A DNA stretch of 64,000 nt from Flaviramulus basaltis (lineage in GTDB: Bacteria > Bacteroidota > Bacteroidia > Flavobacteriales > Flavobacteriaceae). Position numbers and translations under genes: made by a program. The DNA is taken from assembly GCF_900114265.1 (NCBI RefSeq), contig NZ_FPKV01000002.1, positions 558,001 to 622,000 on the forward strand, read 5' to 3'. The notes below the pieces were generated by a model that saw only the letters and a program-made list of their open reading frames with translations, made no database searches and was not told where the DNA came from. Of the stretch, positions 35,752-45,878 are shown piece by piece; positions within the stretch are counted from its first letter, which is position 1, and each line of letters begins with the position of its first letter.

Positions 35752-35790
35752 AAAAAGCAGTTTGAAATTAATATTTCAAACTGCTTTTTT
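35752..35790. terminator. Strong bidirectional terminator between convergent genes
   Basis: A perfect 17-bp stem (35752-35768 with 35773-35789, core AGCAGTTTGAAAT) and a 4-nt loop, flanked by A and T runs. It serves the DUF349 gene from the left and the T9SS type B gene from the right. Confidence 0.92.
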
Positions 35791-35791
35791 G

Positions 35792-38700
35792 CTATCTAAT
35801 TAAACTAAAATGCCCTTTATAAGTTATAATATCTCCAGTAGTTTCAATTAATTCTGCAATAAACCAATAATCTGAATCTGGTAATTCTTGTCCGTTAAAA
35901 GTGCCATCCCAAGTTCCATTTTTAGCATTTAATTGTTTAACTAATTTCCCATATCGGTTATAAACACTCACTTTTGATGCATTTGTAAAATCAAGACCTA
36001 AACCTTTTATTTGCCAAGTATCATTTGTTCCATCATCATTTGGTGTAAAAAACTTAGGAAAACCTAAAATAAACACTTCTAATGATGCAATACCGCAACC
36101 ATTTTTATCTTTCACATAAATAATATGTTCTCCTGCTCCAACACTATCAAAATAAGGTTCATTTCGATAAGGTCCATCAATCTTATCTAAAGCAAACTCA
36201 TAATCACCAATACCTAAATTGTTGTTATCATTATTTATAGTAATACTATTATTGTCAGAAAGTTGAATAATTGTAATATCATCAATATTAATATCTGCAA
36301 TGGCAGATTCAACCACAGTAAAAACAACAGGAAAAGATTCGCAACCGAAACTAGACGTAGCAATAACAGTATATGAACCGCCAGAAATAACTTCGGCATA
36401 ATCCAAATCGCTAACTATTTGTCCGCTTGAATTTTTCCATTCATAAGTATAATCCCCTTTTGGATTAAAAGTGGTTAATGTAATTGGGTTATTATCTAAG
36501 CAATATATTTCTGAATTATCGACTTCAAATTCTGGTCTTGGGTGAACGGTTAAAACCAAATGAGGTCCAATACCAAAACAATCTCCATTATCATCACTTT
36601 CTACACGCACGTATAAAATTTGCGAAAATGTATTAGTATTTATGTAATTATCTTGTTGGATTATTTCATTTTGCTCTAACTGAGCATCATTCAAACTCTC
36701 AAAATAGTGAACACTTAAATTTTGACCTGAAGGAAATTGAGCTAAAAACTCGCTAGATGCTTGAGATAAATTAAAAATATGTAAACCATCAATTTCATTA
36801 TCATCATCACACTCTTCTAATTCTTTAATAAAACCTTGGGAAAATGATGTTGTTGAAACTTGTAAGTTTATAGTTGAAACTCGATGGCAACCATCTACAT
36901 TTTCAACACGAGCATATACCGTATTTGCTGTTTGATTATTAAATATTGAAGCTATCTCATTGATGCTTGAATCTGCATCATTATATGAATTATAATAGGT
37001 AAAAGTTAAATTTGAAATACCGCTATTAGATATAACACTGTTTGTTTCTGTTAAATTAAAATCTGTAAAACCGTCAACAGTTCCATCTTCATCACAATTT
37101 TTAAATATTATAGAAGCTTGAATTTCTGGTAATTCATTCACTTGAACATTAAATGAAGTATCAGTGAAACATGAATTATTAGTATTATTTACAATTCTAA
37201 CAAATATAGTTTGCCCGTTTTGAGTGGTATTTATAAATGCATTTTCAGGTGTCAAAATAGGAGAAGTATATACTGACTCTGTAAAATAATAAAAAGTAAA
37301 GCCTGATGCTTCTTTTCCATTTAAAAGAATTGTTTCATTAGCTGTTAAATCAAAATTAGTGTAACCATTAGTATCATCTCCATCTAACATACTATCACAC
37401 TCATATAAGTCTGGTATTGTAGAGGCTTCAGGTAAAACTACTGTTTCGTTTATTATAATGTTTACAGACAACCTATCTAAACTTTCACAACCATTTATTG
37501 TTTGAGTAGCATAATATGTTTTAGTAATTAATAAATCTGATGTATTTAGTGGGGATCCTCCTGCACTTAAATCATACCATGTTATATTCTGTCCCGTTAT
37601 AGCAATATTTGAAATGGTTGCTTGTTCTACATCACAAAAACTTTGGTTAGAAGTTGTAGTTGTTGGAATACTTGTTTTTTGCACTGTTAAAGATACTGGT
37701 GTTCTTGTTGAAGAAATACATCCATTTACTATGGCATCAACATAATAAGTTGTTGTTGTATTTACAATTGGTGTTGTAAAAGATGTACCACTATACAAAG
37801 ATACTCCTCCTGAAGATACATCATACCAATTGATTATACCAGCAGATGTAGTTGCAGTTAAAGTAGCTGAGCCAGAATCACAAACTAAATCTTCATTTAC
37901 AGAATTTATTGTTGGTAATGGAGTAACGGTAACCATAACAGGAACTCTTTGTCCTTCTAAACATCCGTTTATTGAGGCCAAAGCATAATATATTGTTGTA
38001 GAATTTATAATTGGGGTAGTAAAAGTTTGCCCACTACCTAGTTGAGTTCCACCAGTAGAAGCATCAAACCATAAAACGTCTCCTAATGATGCTATAGCTT
38101 CTATGGCTTCGCTACCATTACCACATATACTAGCAGATGTAGTTTCTATAATAGAAGTCGTGTAGATGCTTGTACTTGCAGATATACTTAAATCTGGGTC
38201 TCCAAGTGTGCCCCCATATTCAACTATATATCCTTTAGGTTGATAATCCCCAAAATCTCCACCAACATTACTCAAATCATTCCAAGAACCAGCTATTCCA
38301 ACACCGGGTGCAGTAACATGAGTATAATCCTCATTTCCATCTTGATTTGGCTCTCCACTATTCCAAAAAGCAAAATTAGGAGTACTTCCATTAAAATTTC
38401 CATTCCAAAAAACAGTACCTGCCTCTGGCCCAGTAACCCATTTCCATATGCCTTCTGTTTCAGCATCACTACCACCAATCCATCCTGCTCCTGCGGCTTG
38501 TTCTCCTGATAATTGTGCTTCTTCAGCTGAAGTAATGGTAGCTAAGTATCCTTTTAAACCAAAATATTCTCTATTTTCTGATGCAGTTCTAGCTGATGTC
38601 CAAGTAATTCCAATTGATGGAACATATTCATAATAATGTCCTGTTGATGGCAAATAATTAGCATCACCTACAGTAATAGAAAATGATTTATCAGACGGAT

Positions 38701-39079
38701 TTCCACTTGTGCTTTGGAAAACAATATCTTTAGTTGCAGCTATTAAATCAACATAGCTAACTAAGTTAGTAGTGGCACCTGTTAAAATTAATTTACCCTC
38801 ATTTATACTCCAAGAAGTTGATATATTTGGGTGAGAACCAAGAAGTATTAAGCTGTCATCGCCTTGTTCATAACCAGTAGAAATTTGTACAAAAAGTGAT
38901 TCTGTTTGAGTATCGTCAGTATCAACTATATCAAAATCTGTAACAATATTGATTTTTGTTTTTGGACAATATGGTTGATTTCCTGAAGCTGTTAAAGTAG
39001 GTGCTTCATTTTGTGACCAACAAGAAGATGTTAGTAGTAGAAAAACAATAAAATATGTGTAATTAACTTTTTTATACAT
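35792..39079 (-). CDS. T9SS type B surface protein with a C-type lectin domain
   Basis: 1095-aa secreted protein. Signal peptide about 1-22 (YFIVFLLLTSSCWSQ); a beta region; a C-type lectin-like domain at about 150-290 (WTSARTASENREY, GLKGYLATITSAEEA, AGWIGGSDAETEGIWKWVTG, FWNSGEPNQDGNEDY, GSWNDL); three Ig-like repeats at about 310-545, each with a YY.A..NGC motif; three 105-110 residue repeats at about 550-870 (ECDSMLDGDDTNGYTNFDLT, NCDEDGTVDGFTDFNLT, ECDDDNEIDGLHIFNLS); an Ig-like module; and the gliding-motility-type (type B) T9SS sorting domain at about 1005-1095 (FPKFFTPNDDGTNDTW, YNRYGKLVKQL, DYWFIAEL). Probably a carbohydrate-binding adhesin. It lies alone on the minus strand. Confidence 0.94.
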   Translation of the reverse strand: MYKKVNYTYFIVFLLLTSSCWSQNEAPTLTASGNQPYCPKTKINIVTDFDIVDTDDTQTESLFVQISTGYEQGDDSLILLGSHPNISTSWSINEGKLILTGATTNLVSYVDLIAATKDIVFQSTSGNPSDKSFSITVGDANYLPSTGHYYEYVPSIGITWTSARTASENREYFGLKGYLATITSAEEAQLSGEQAAGAGWIGGSDAETEGIWKWVTGPEAGTVFWNGNFNGSTPNFAFWNSGEPNQDGNEDYTHVTAPGVGIAGSWNDLSNVGGDFGDYQPKGYIVEYGGTLGDPDLSISASTSIYTTSIIETTSASICGNGSEAIEAIASLGDVLWFDASTGGTQLGSGQTFTTPIINSTTIYYALASINGCLEGQRVPVMVTVTPLPTINSVNEDLVCDSGSATLTATTSAGIINWYDVSSGGVSLYSGTSFTTPIVNTTTTYYVDAIVNGCISSTRTPVSLTVQKTSIPTTTTSNQSFCDVEQATISNIAITGQNITWYDLSAGGSPLNTSDLLITKTYYATQTINGCESLDRLSVNIIINETVVLPEASTIPDLYECDSMLDGDDTNGYTNFDLTANETILLNGKEASGFTFYYFTESVYTSPILTPENAFINTTQNGQTIFVRIVNNTNNSCFTDTSFNVQVNELPEIQASIIFKNCDEDGTVDGFTDFNLTETNSVISNSGISNLTFTYYNSYNDADSSINEIASIFNNQTANTVYARVENVDGCHRVSTINLQVSTTSFSQGFIKELEECDDDNEIDGLHIFNLSQASSEFLAQFPSGQNLSVHYFESLNDAQLEQNEIIQQDNYINTNTFSQILYVRVESDDNGDCFGIGPHLVLTVHPRPEFEVDNSEIYCLDNNPITLTTFNPKGDYTYEWKNSSGQIVSDLDYAEVISGGSYTVIATSSFGCESFPVVFTVVESAIADINIDDITIIQLSDNNSITINNDNNNLGIGDYEFALDKIDGPYRNEPYFDSVGAGEHIIYVKDKNGCGIASLEVFILGFPKFFTPNDDGTNDTWQIKGLGLDFTNASKVSVYNRYGKLVKQLNAKNGTWDGTFNGQELPDSDYWFIAELIETTGDIITYKGHFSLIR

Positions 39080-39194
39080 TAAATTAACCTTGAAATATAC
39101 TTTAAATAAAATGAATATTTTTTGAATTGATAAATCTAACCGATGTTTAAGAGAAAAAACACTATAAAACGTTAATTTTTTTTCACTTCTTCAA

Positions 39195-39322
39195 TTTTGG
39201 AATTTGAAAATCAGAAATTTTCTAATTCCTTATTTTACTAATTGTTTTGCTTCTTCCCGTTTTGAAATTTGAAAATCAGAGATTTTCCAATTCTTATTTT
39301 GGTAACCGCTTTGCTTCTTCCC
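39195..39322 (-). repeat. Tandem duplication of the mazG 3' end (about 63 bp, two diverged copies)
   Basis: 39260-39322 (last eight codons, stop and 3' flank of mazG) and 39195-39258 (downstream) align over about 63 bp with roughly 10-12 differences. The downstream copy, read in the matching frame, still spells EEAKQLVK-stop against EEAKRLPK-stop in mazG. Both copies carry the same small hairpin (GAAAATC-type arms), in copy 1 at about 39269-39292 and in copy 2 at about 39203-39226. A partial third copy may begin at 39183. Confidence 0.8.
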
Positions 39323-40073
39323 AAAACACATCCATTTCAGCCAAGGTCATTTCTTTTAAAGGTTTATTTAAACTTTTTGCTTTACTCTCTAAATATTGAA
39401 AGCGTTTAGAAAATTTTTTATTAGTACGTTCTAAAGCATTTTCAGGATTAATGTTTAAAAACCGAGCATAATTTACCATAGAAAATATGACATCTCCAAA
39501 TTCGCTTTCCATAGCATCTCTATCTCCTTTTTCTACTTCTGCTTTAAATTCATATAACTCCTCCTCTACTTTTTCCCAAACTTGATTAGGTTCTTCCCAA
39601 TCAAAGCCAACACCTGCTACTTTTTCTTGAATTCTATTGGCTTTTACCAAAGCTGGTAAACTTTTTGGAACGCCTTGCAAAACACTAGTTTTACCTTCTT
39701 TTAGTTTTAAATTTTCCCAATTACGTTTAACATCTTCTTCATTTTCAACTTTAACATCTCCATAAATATGTGGATGTCTGTGTATCAATTTTTCACAGAT
39801 ACTATTACAAACATCTGTAATATCAAAATCGTTTGTTTCGCTTCCTATTTTGGAATAAAACACAATATGAAGTAGAACATCTCCTAATTCTTTTTTAATT
39901 TCCTCTAAATCATTATCCAAAATTGCATCACCCAATTCGTAAGTTTCCTCAATAGTTAAATGGCGTAACGTTTCCATAGTTTGCTTTTTATCCCATGGAC
40001 ATTTAGCTCGCAACTCATCCATTATAGTTAATAATCTATCAAAAGCTTTAAGTTGATTTTCTCTGGTATTCAT
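39294..40073 (-). CDS. mazG: Nucleoside triphosphate pyrophosphohydrolase MazG
   Basis: All-alpha NTP pyrophosphohydrolase that hydrolyses (d)NTPs to monophosphates. 259 aa, as in E. coli (263). Two tandem MazG modules: the first with CPWDKKQTMETLRHLTIEETYELGDA (25-50) and KKELGDVLLHIVF, giving the EExxE and ExxD metal-binding sets; the second at about 165-225 with EELYEFKAEVEKG and ESEFGDVIFSMVNYARF. The motif spacing supports activity. In E. coli MazG has been linked to (p)ppGpp and to the mazEF locus; no toxin-antitoxin gene is present here. The 3' end is duplicated just downstream. Confidence 0.97.
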   Translation of the reverse strand: MNTRENQLKAFDRLLTIMDELRAKCPWDKKQTMETLRHLTIEETYELGDAILDNDLEEIKKELGDVLLHIVFYSKIGSETNDFDITDVCNSICEKLIHRHPHIYGDVKVENEEDVKRNWENLKLKEGKTSVLQGVPKSLPALVKANRIQEKVAGVGFDWEEPNQVWEKVEEELYEFKAEVEKGDRDAMESEFGDVIFSMVNYARFLNINPENALERTNKKFSKRFQYLESKAKSLNKPLKEMTLAEMDVFWEEAKRLPK

Positions 40074-40128
40074 TAGAAGTGTTTTGGTAAAAATACAATT
40101 ATAACTTTTTCATTTAAAGCTATAAAAC

Positions 40129-40158
40129 AAAAAAATCCAGCTTATTAGCTGGATTTTT
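40129..40158 (-). terminator. Terminator of the aconitase gene
   Basis: Stem AAAAATCCAGCT (40131-40142) with AGCTGGATTTTT (40147-40158), TATT loop. The plus-strand A-run 40129-40135 supplies the T-run on the minus strand. It begins 22 nt after the aconitase stop. Confidence 0.88.
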
Positions 40159-40179
40159 AATATTTAAAATCATAAATTT

Positions 40180-42450
40180 TTATGATACATTTTGCTTTTT
40201 AATTAAGTTTAATGCAGAACCTTCATTATACCAAGCAATTTGCGCGGCATTATAAGTGTGGTTTAATTTAATAATATCTTTCGAACCATCAGCATGAACC
40301 GCTTCTAAAGTTAAAGGCTTATCTGGAGCAAATTCATTTAAATCTAAAAAGTTGAAAGTATCATCTTCTTGAATTAAATCGTAATCTGCTTCATTAGCAA
40401 ATGTTAAACCTAACATTCCTTGTTTTTTAAGGTTTGTTTCATGTATACGTGCAAACGATTTTACAATTACAGCTGCAACACCTAAATGTCTTGGCTCCAT
40501 TGCTGCGTGTTCTCTTGAAGAACCTTCTCCGTAATTATGATCACCAACTACAATAGTTTTTATATCAGCAGCTTTATAAGCTCTTGCTGTATCTGGTACA
40601 CCACCAAATTCTCCTGTTAACTGATTTTTCACAAAGTTAGTTTTCTTTCCAAAAGCGTTAACAGCTCCTATTAAACAGTTATTAGAAATATTATCTAAAT
40701 GTCCGCGGAAACGTAACCAAGGTCCAGCCATAGAAATATGGTCTGTTGTACATTTTCCAAACGCTTTAATTAATAATTTAGCTCCTGTAATAGAATTACC
40801 AATAGGCTCAAACGGTGTTAATAATTGTAATCTTTCAGAATCATCAGCTACTTTTACTTGAACATGACTACCGTCTGCTTCTGGAGCTAAGTAACCATTA
40901 TCTTGAACTTCAAAACCTTTTGGAGGTAATTCCCATCCTGTTGGCTCATCGAACATCACTTCTTCCCCATTTTCATTAATTAACTTATCCGTCATTGGGT
41001 TGAAATCTAAACGACCTGCAATAGCAATAGCAGCAGTAACTTCTGGTGAAGCTACGAATGCATGCGTATTTGGATTTCCATCTGCACGTTTAGCAAAGTT
41101 TCTATTAAAAGAATGTACAATACTATTTTTTGGTGCATTTTTAGGATCGCTATATCTTGCCCATTGACCAATACATGGTCCGCAAGCATTTGTAAATATT
41201 TTAGCGTCTAATTTTTCAAAGATATCAAGAATACCATCTCTTTCAGTTGTAAATCTAACAAGCTCCGAACCTGGGTTAATACCTAATTCCGATTTCATTT
41301 TAATTCCCTTATCTAAAGCTTGTTGAGCAATAGATGAAGCACGTGATAAATCTTCATAAGATGAATTGGTACAAGAACCAATTAATCCCCATTCTACAGC
41401 AATTGGCCAATCGTTAGCTTTTGCTTTTTCAGACATATCTTTACCTACTGTAGTAGATAAATCTGGTGTGAAAGGTCCATTTAAAAGTGGACCTAATTCA
41501 GATAAATTAATATCAATAACTTGATCAAAAAATTGTTCTGGATTTGCATAAACCTCAGCATCTGCAGTAAGGTGTTCTTTTACAGAATTTGCAGCATCAG
41601 CAACATCTGCTCTATCAGTTGAACGTAAATAACGTTCCATAGATTCATCATAACCAAATGTAGATGTTGTAGCGCCTATTTCAGCTCCCATATTACAAAT
41701 AGTTCCTTTTCCTGTACATGACATAGAAGTCGCTCCAGGTCCAAAATATTCAACAATAGCACCAGTTCCTCCTTTTACAGTAAGAATATCTGCTACTTTT
41801 AGAATCACATCTTTTGGTGCTGTCCAACCAGAAAGTTTTCCAGTTAATCTAACACCTATTAGTTTAGGAAATTTAAGTTCCCAAGCCATACCTGCCATAA
41901 CATCAACAGCATCTGCTCCACCAACACCAATGGCAACCATACCTAATCCACCAGCATTTACTGTATGTGAATCTGTACCAATCATCATTCCTCCTGGAAA
42001 TGCATAGTTTTCTAAAACAACTTGGTGAATAATACCTGCTCCTGGTTTCCAAAAACCAATACCATATTTATTTGAAACCGATTCTAAGAAATTAAAAACC
42101 TCACTACTTACAGTATTTGCGTGCTTTAAATCTACAGTAGCGCCATCTTTTGCTTGAATTAAGTGATCGCAATGTACCGTAGTTGGCACTGCTACTTGAG
42201 TTTTTCCTGCTTGCATAAATTGCAATAAAGCCATTTGTGCTGTAGCATCTTGACATGCAATTCTATCTGGTGCAAAATCCACATAATCTTTTCCTCTTAC
42301 AAATGCTTTAGTAGGATTTCCATCCCATAAATGAGAATATAAAATCTTTTCAGAAAGTGTTAAAGGTTTACCTACAATCTCACGTGCCTTATCAACACGC
42401 TCAGCCATTTTGGTGTAAACACCTTTTATCATGTCTATGTCAAATGCCAT
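40180..42450 (-). CDS. acn: Aconitate hydratase (mitochondrial-type)
   Basis: Interconverts citrate and isocitrate in the TCA cycle through a 4Fe-4S cluster. 756 aa. It matches the mitochondrial aconitase architecture, smaller than the roughly 890-aa AcnA/IRP form, and the domain order (3-2-1 then 4) is not that of AcnB. Visible: [39 protein letters not shown], cluster ligands in [12 protein letters not shown] and [11 protein letters not shown], and the swivel domain with [22 protein letters not shown]. Single gene with its own terminator. I use acn because the acnA/acnB labels do not fit this form well. Confidence 0.97.
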   Translation of the reverse strand: MAFDIDMIKGVYTKMAERVDKAREIVGKPLTLSEKILYSHLWDGNPTKAFVRGKDYVDFAPDRIACQDATAQMALLQFMQAGKTQVAVPTTVHCDHLIQAKDGATVDLKHANTVSSEVFNFLESVSNKYGIGFWKPGAGIIHQVVLENYAFPGGMMIGTDSHTVNAGGLGMVAIGVGGADAVDVMAGMAWELKFPKLIGVRLTGKLSGWTAPKDVILKVADILTVKGGTGAIVEYFGPGATSMSCTGKGTICNMGAEIGATTSTFGYDESMERYLRSTDRADVADAANSVKEHLTADAEVYANPEQFFDQVIDINLSELGPLLNGPFTPDLSTTVGKDMSEKAKANDWPIAVEWGLIGSCTNSSYEDLSRASSIAQQALDKGIKMKSELGINPGSELVRFTTERDGILDIFEKLDAKIFTNACGPCIGQWARYSDPKNAPKNSIVHSFNRNFAKRADGNPNTHAFVASPEVTAAIAIAGRLDFNPMTDKLINENGEEVMFDEPTGWELPPKGFEVQDNGYLAPEADGSHVQVKVADDSERLQLLTPFEPIGNSITGAKLLIKAFGKCTTDHISMAGPWLRFRGHLDNISNNCLIGAVNAFGKKTNFVKNQLTGEFGGVPDTARAYKAADIKTIVVGDHNYGEGSSREHAAMEPRHLGVAAVIVKSFARIHETNLKKQGMLGLTFANEADYDLIQEDDTFNFLDLNEFAPDKPLTLEAVHADGSKDIIKLNHTYNAAQIAWYNEGSALNLIKKQNVS

Positions 42451-42648
42451 AAAAAATATTTTAAGTTTTGGTTTATTATAAAGTATTGCAAATTACGAAA
42501 TAAATACAAAGTTTTAAAAATAAAACTTGCATAACTGCCCAGTATCATATTAAATTATTATAGTGATATTAAAATTTAATATGGTTTACTATTTATCAGT
42601 GATTTTTGGTTAAAAATGATGATTTATCACTTTTAAATTGAAAAGTAA

Positions 42649-43602
42649 TTAAAATAAGCTTTTAATTATTTGTTCTTCAGAAATACCTTCAGCCTCAGCT
42701 TTATAGTTTTTAATAATTCTGTGTCTTAAAATACTATAAGCTACTGCTTGTACATTTTCAATATCTGGTGAAAATTTACCATTTATTGCAGCATGTGTTT
42801 TAGCTGCTAGAATTAAATTTTGTGAAGCTCTAGGTCCTGCTCCCCAATCTATATATGTTTTTACTAAATCTGGAGCTGTATTAGAATTTGGTCTTGTTTT
42901 CCCGACCATCGATACAGCATATTCAATAACATTATCTGCAACAGGAATACGGCGAATTAAATGTTGAAAATCTATAATTTCTTCTGCTGAAAACAAAGCA
43001 TTAACCGTTGTTTTATTGTCTGTAGTTGTCTTTTTAACAACTTGCACTTCTTCTTCAAAAGAAGGATAATCTAAATTAATAGCAAACATAAAACGGTCTA
43101 ACTGAGCTTCCGGCAAAGGGTAAGTACCTTCTTGCTCTATTGGATTTTGAGTTGCCAAAACAAAATATGGCAATTCTAATTTATAATGATGACCTGCAAC
43201 TGTAACAGAACGTTCTTGCATAGCTTCCAACAAAGCCGCTTGTGTTTTAGGTGGTGTTCTATTAATCTCATCTGCTAAAATAATATTAGCAAAAATAGGT
43301 CCTTTTATAAATTTAAAATGACGGTCTTCATCTAAAATTTCACTTCCTAAAATATCACTTGGCATTAAATCTGGAGTGAATTGAATACGTTTAAAATCTA
43401 ACCCTAACGTTTGAGCAATTGTATTTACCATTAAGGTTTTTGCTAAACCTGGAACACCAACAAGTAATGAATGCCCACCAGAAAATATAGAAATTAAAAT
43501 TTGAGTTACAACCTCATCTTGACCAACAATAACTTTTGCTATTTCGGTTTTTAAATCTTTAAATTGTTTTACAAACTTTTCAATAGCAACTACATCAGAC
43601 AT
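42649..43602 (-). CDS. MoxR-family AAA+ ATPase
   Basis: 317-aa AAA+ ATPase of the MoxR group, chaperone-like helpers for metal- or cofactor-containing and VWA-domain partners. Walker A GVPGLAKT (49-56), Walker B with ILADEINRTPPKTQAALLEAMQE, sensor 1 FVLATQNPIEQEGTYPLPEAQLDRF (in parts), and C-terminal lid helix RHRIIKNYKAEA. In many Bacteroidota moxR precedes DUF58 and bat genes; here it is 4 nt downstream of a SurA-like foldase gene, and a BatA/VWA gene lies 16 kb away. It is probably the last gene of the foldase operon. Confidence 0.95.
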   Translation of the reverse strand: MSDVVAIEKFVKQFKDLKTEIAKVIVGQDEVVTQILISIFSGGHSLLVGVPGLAKTLMVNTIAQTLGLDFKRIQFTPDLMPSDILGSEILDEDRHFKFIKGPIFANIILADEINRTPPKTQAALLEAMQERSVTVAGHHYKLELPYFVLATQNPIEQEGTYPLPEAQLDRFMFAINLDYPSFEEEVQVVKKTTTDNKTTVNALFSAEEIIDFQHLIRRIPVADNVIEYAVSMVGKTRPNSNTAPDLVKTYIDWGAGPRASQNLILAAKTHAAINGKFSPDIENVQAVAYSILRHRIIKNYKAEAEGISEEQIIKSLF

Positions 43603-43606
43603 CGGC

Positions 43607-45022
43607 TTACTTTTTTAACCAGTTACCAGAAAACTCGCAATCTCTATACTCACCACTAATTTTAATATAAGTATCTAAGATTTTTTCCTCTTGCCACTTT
43701 TCAATTTCTCTAATTTTCTTTTCTTCTTCTGCTAGTTGCTTAATTTTTAAATAATCACGAGCGTAATCTGCTTCATGCTCATCTATTCTATTAGTAACCA
43801 TTAAAATTTTAAACTTGGTGTTACCTGTTCTATCTTGTTCGCTTAATACTAAGCTAACTTCACCATCTTTTAAATCTTGAATTTGAGCATATAACTCAGG
43901 ATCCATTCTAGTTAATTCAAAATTATAATCCTGTGTTGTAGGGTTTATTAATTGTCCTCCATCATTTTTTGTCTCCTTTTCATCACTTGCTTCTTTAGCA
44001 GCATCTGCAAAAGATATATCGCCATTAGCAATACGTTCTCTAACTTTTTCTAAGCGCTGTCTTGCTTCATTTACAGCTTCGGTTGACACTTTAGGAGTTA
44101 ACAAAATGTGAGCTACATCATACTCTTGACCTCTAATTTTTTCTAAGGTTATAATATGATATCCAAAGTCTGTTTCAAAAGGTTCTGATATTTCCCCTTC
44201 TTGCAAAGCAAATGCTGCTTGCCTAAACTCCTTAACCATTCGAGGTTGCTTTTTATTTAAAGTATATTTACCTCCTTTACTTGCCGAACCTGGATCATCA
44301 GAATACAATACCGCTTTAGAACGGAAACTAGCTCCATTCTCAATAACATCTGCTTTAAATTGCTTTAAGCGATCAATAACTCTTTGTTTTTCTTCTTCAG
44401 ATACTTTTGGTTCTGCAACAATTTGTGCAACTTTAAGTTCTGTTCCAAAAGTTGGTCTTTCATCTTTAGGAATTTTATTAAAAAAAGCTCTAACCTCTTC
44501 TGGTGTTATTTCAACTTCTTCAACAATTTTTGCCTGCATTTTTTGAGCTAAAGTATTTGCTTTATTAATTTCAAACATTTCGTCTCTAAAACTCTTTTCA
44601 TCATCTTTTTTATAAAATTCTAAAAGACGATCCATAGAACCATTAACTTGCTGTAAAAACTGCTCGATTTGATAATCTACCTGTTTTCTTATTTCTGCAT
44701 CTGAAACCTGAATACTATCTTGAATAGCATGGTGTGCATATAATTTATCTTCTAATAACTTACCAAACAATTCGCATTTACCAATTTTACTAGTATTTAC
44801 GCCTTGAGCTTGTAATTGTAAATAGGCTTTATCCACATCAGATTCTAAAATAATATAGTCTCCAACTACAGCTGCAACACCATCAACTTTTCTAGCGTTT
44901 TGTGTATCAACTGTATCTACTTTTTTAGTTACTTCTTCTTTAATTTCATCTTCAATAATTTCTTGCGCAGACATAACATTTATAGCAAATAACGTTATGC
45001 AAAAAAGTGATAAGTGTTTCAA
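43607..45022 (-). CDS. Periplasmic peptidyl-prolyl isomerase, SurA/PpiC type (third of operon)
   Basis: 471-aa exported foldase with an N-terminal SurA-like chaperone region and two parvulin (PpiC) domains (about 195-300: ELKVAQIVAEPKVSEEEKQ, SDDPGSASKGGKYTL, FGYHIITLEKIRG; about 305-400: YDVAHILLTPKVS). Start chosen at TTG 45022, one base after the stop of the upstream gene, because this gives the clean signal peptide KHLSLFCITLFAINVMSAQ; an ATG at 45061 would overlap that gene by 38 nt and add 13 residues ahead of the signal. Followed by moxR after 4 nt. Likely role: outer-membrane protein folding. Confidence 0.88.
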   Translation of the reverse strand: MKHLSLFCITLFAINVMSAQEIIEDEIKEEVTKKVDTVDTQNARKVDGVAAVVGDYIILESDVDKAYLQLQAQGVNTSKIGKCELFGKLLEDKLYAHHAIQDSIQVSDAEIRKQVDYQIEQFLQQVNGSMDRLLEFYKKDDEKSFRDEMFEINKANTLAQKMQAKIVEEVEITPEEVRAFFNKIPKDERPTFGTELKVAQIVAEPKVSEEEKQRVIDRLKQFKADVIENGASFRSKAVLYSDDPGSASKGGKYTLNKKQPRMVKEFRQAAFALQEGEISEPFETDFGYHIITLEKIRGQEYDVAHILLTPKVSTEAVNEARQRLEKVRERIANGDISFADAAKEASDEKETKNDGGQLINPTTQDYNFELTRMDPELYAQIQDLKDGEVSLVLSEQDRTGNTKFKILMVTNRIDEHEADYARDYLKIKQLAEEEKKIREIEKWQEEKILDTYIKISGEYRDCEFSGNWLKK

Positions 45023-45023
45023 A

Positions 45024-45878
45024 TTATTCGTAAATTTCAAATTGTTTATTTTTAATAGCATCTTTTGTGATATCCTTTTCTAATTCTCTAATAAGTTCTA
45101 GTTTGCGTTTGTTAACCACTATTTGATCTATAGTTGGCTTAACATATTCTAATGGTGCTGTGTCATTTCGTAACAAGGCATCATTAATTTGCATCAAATA
45201 TACTCCTAATGAATCTTTGAGTTGTACAAAATTAGATTTTTTTAACAGTTGATTTTTGTTTTCTGGTGTAACCGCTGGAATTTTTTCAATAACTTGACTT
45301 AGCTTTATCCAAATTGAGTCGTTAAATGAGTAAGATTTAAATTGAATAGATATCGAATCTAAAATCTTTTTATCGTTAGAATTATAACGTTTAAAACGTT
45401 CTTGAATCTTGTTATAATCAATAATATTTTCGTCTACATGAATGTATCTAAACTTAATTAACTCTTCATTTAATTTAAAAACTTCTTTGTTATTATTGTA
45501 ATACACTTCGGCTTCTTTTATATTAACTAATGTATCAACACTACGCTTAACCAAAGCTTCAATATAGGCTTTAGAGTATAAATCGTTCTTGTACTGAACC
45601 ACCAATCTATCAAAAGTCTGTTGTTTTTTATCACTTAAATTTAACATGGCGCCATCTACAAATAATTGTTGTGTGGCCCAGCGATTAATAAAATTTTGAA
45701 CAATAAGCGTGCTGTCTTCTTTTGGTGTACCTTCTGGAACTAAATCTATAATATCATCAAGATATAAATAAGATTCATTAACTCTAGCGACAGGAACTCC
45801 ATCACTTGATGTTTTAAACATATTACACGAGGTTAAAACAAATACTGAGAGTAATAATACTATGATTTTAATTCGCAC
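45024..45878 (-). CDS. SurA-like lipoprotein without a recognisable isomerase domain (second of operon)
   Basis: 284-aa lipoprotein: signal with lipobox LTSC (Cys18; FVLTSCNMF). The body resembles the SurA N-terminal chaperone helices (VNESYLYLDDIIDLVPEG, LIVQNFINRWATQQLF, YNNNKEVFKLNEELIKFRYIHV), but no parvulin motif (AHIL..., GYHIV) appears. GTG start immediately after the TAA of the preceding gene (no spacer), which argues for tight coupling. Probably a periplasmic, membrane-anchored chaperone partner of the flanking isomerases; function inferred from context and similarity of the N-terminal helices. Confidence 0.82.
   Translation of the reverse strand: MRIKIIVLLLSVFVLTSCNMFKTSSDGVPVARVNESYLYLDDIIDLVPEGTPKEDSTLIVQNFINRWATQQLFVDGAMLNLSDKKQQTFDRLVVQYKNDLYSKAYIEALVKRSVDTLVNIKEAEVYYNNNKEVFKLNEELIKFRYIHVDENIIDYNKIQERFKRYNSNDKKILDSISIQFKSYSFNDSIWIKLSQVIEKIPAVTPENKNQLLKKSNFVQLKDSLGVYLMQINDALLRNDTAPLEYVKPTIDQIVVNKRKLELIRELEKDITKDAIKNKQFEIYE

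Noticed and set aside
38240-38633. Short ORFs on both strands inside the type B T9SS gene
   Set aside because: They overlap the C-type lectin domain in other frames; low-complexity Ile/Ser-rich or Leu/Met-rich composition shows shadows, not genes.
39294-40073. A mazEF-linked toxin-antitoxin locus
   Set aside because: Only mazG is present; no mazE- or mazF-like gene lies nearby.
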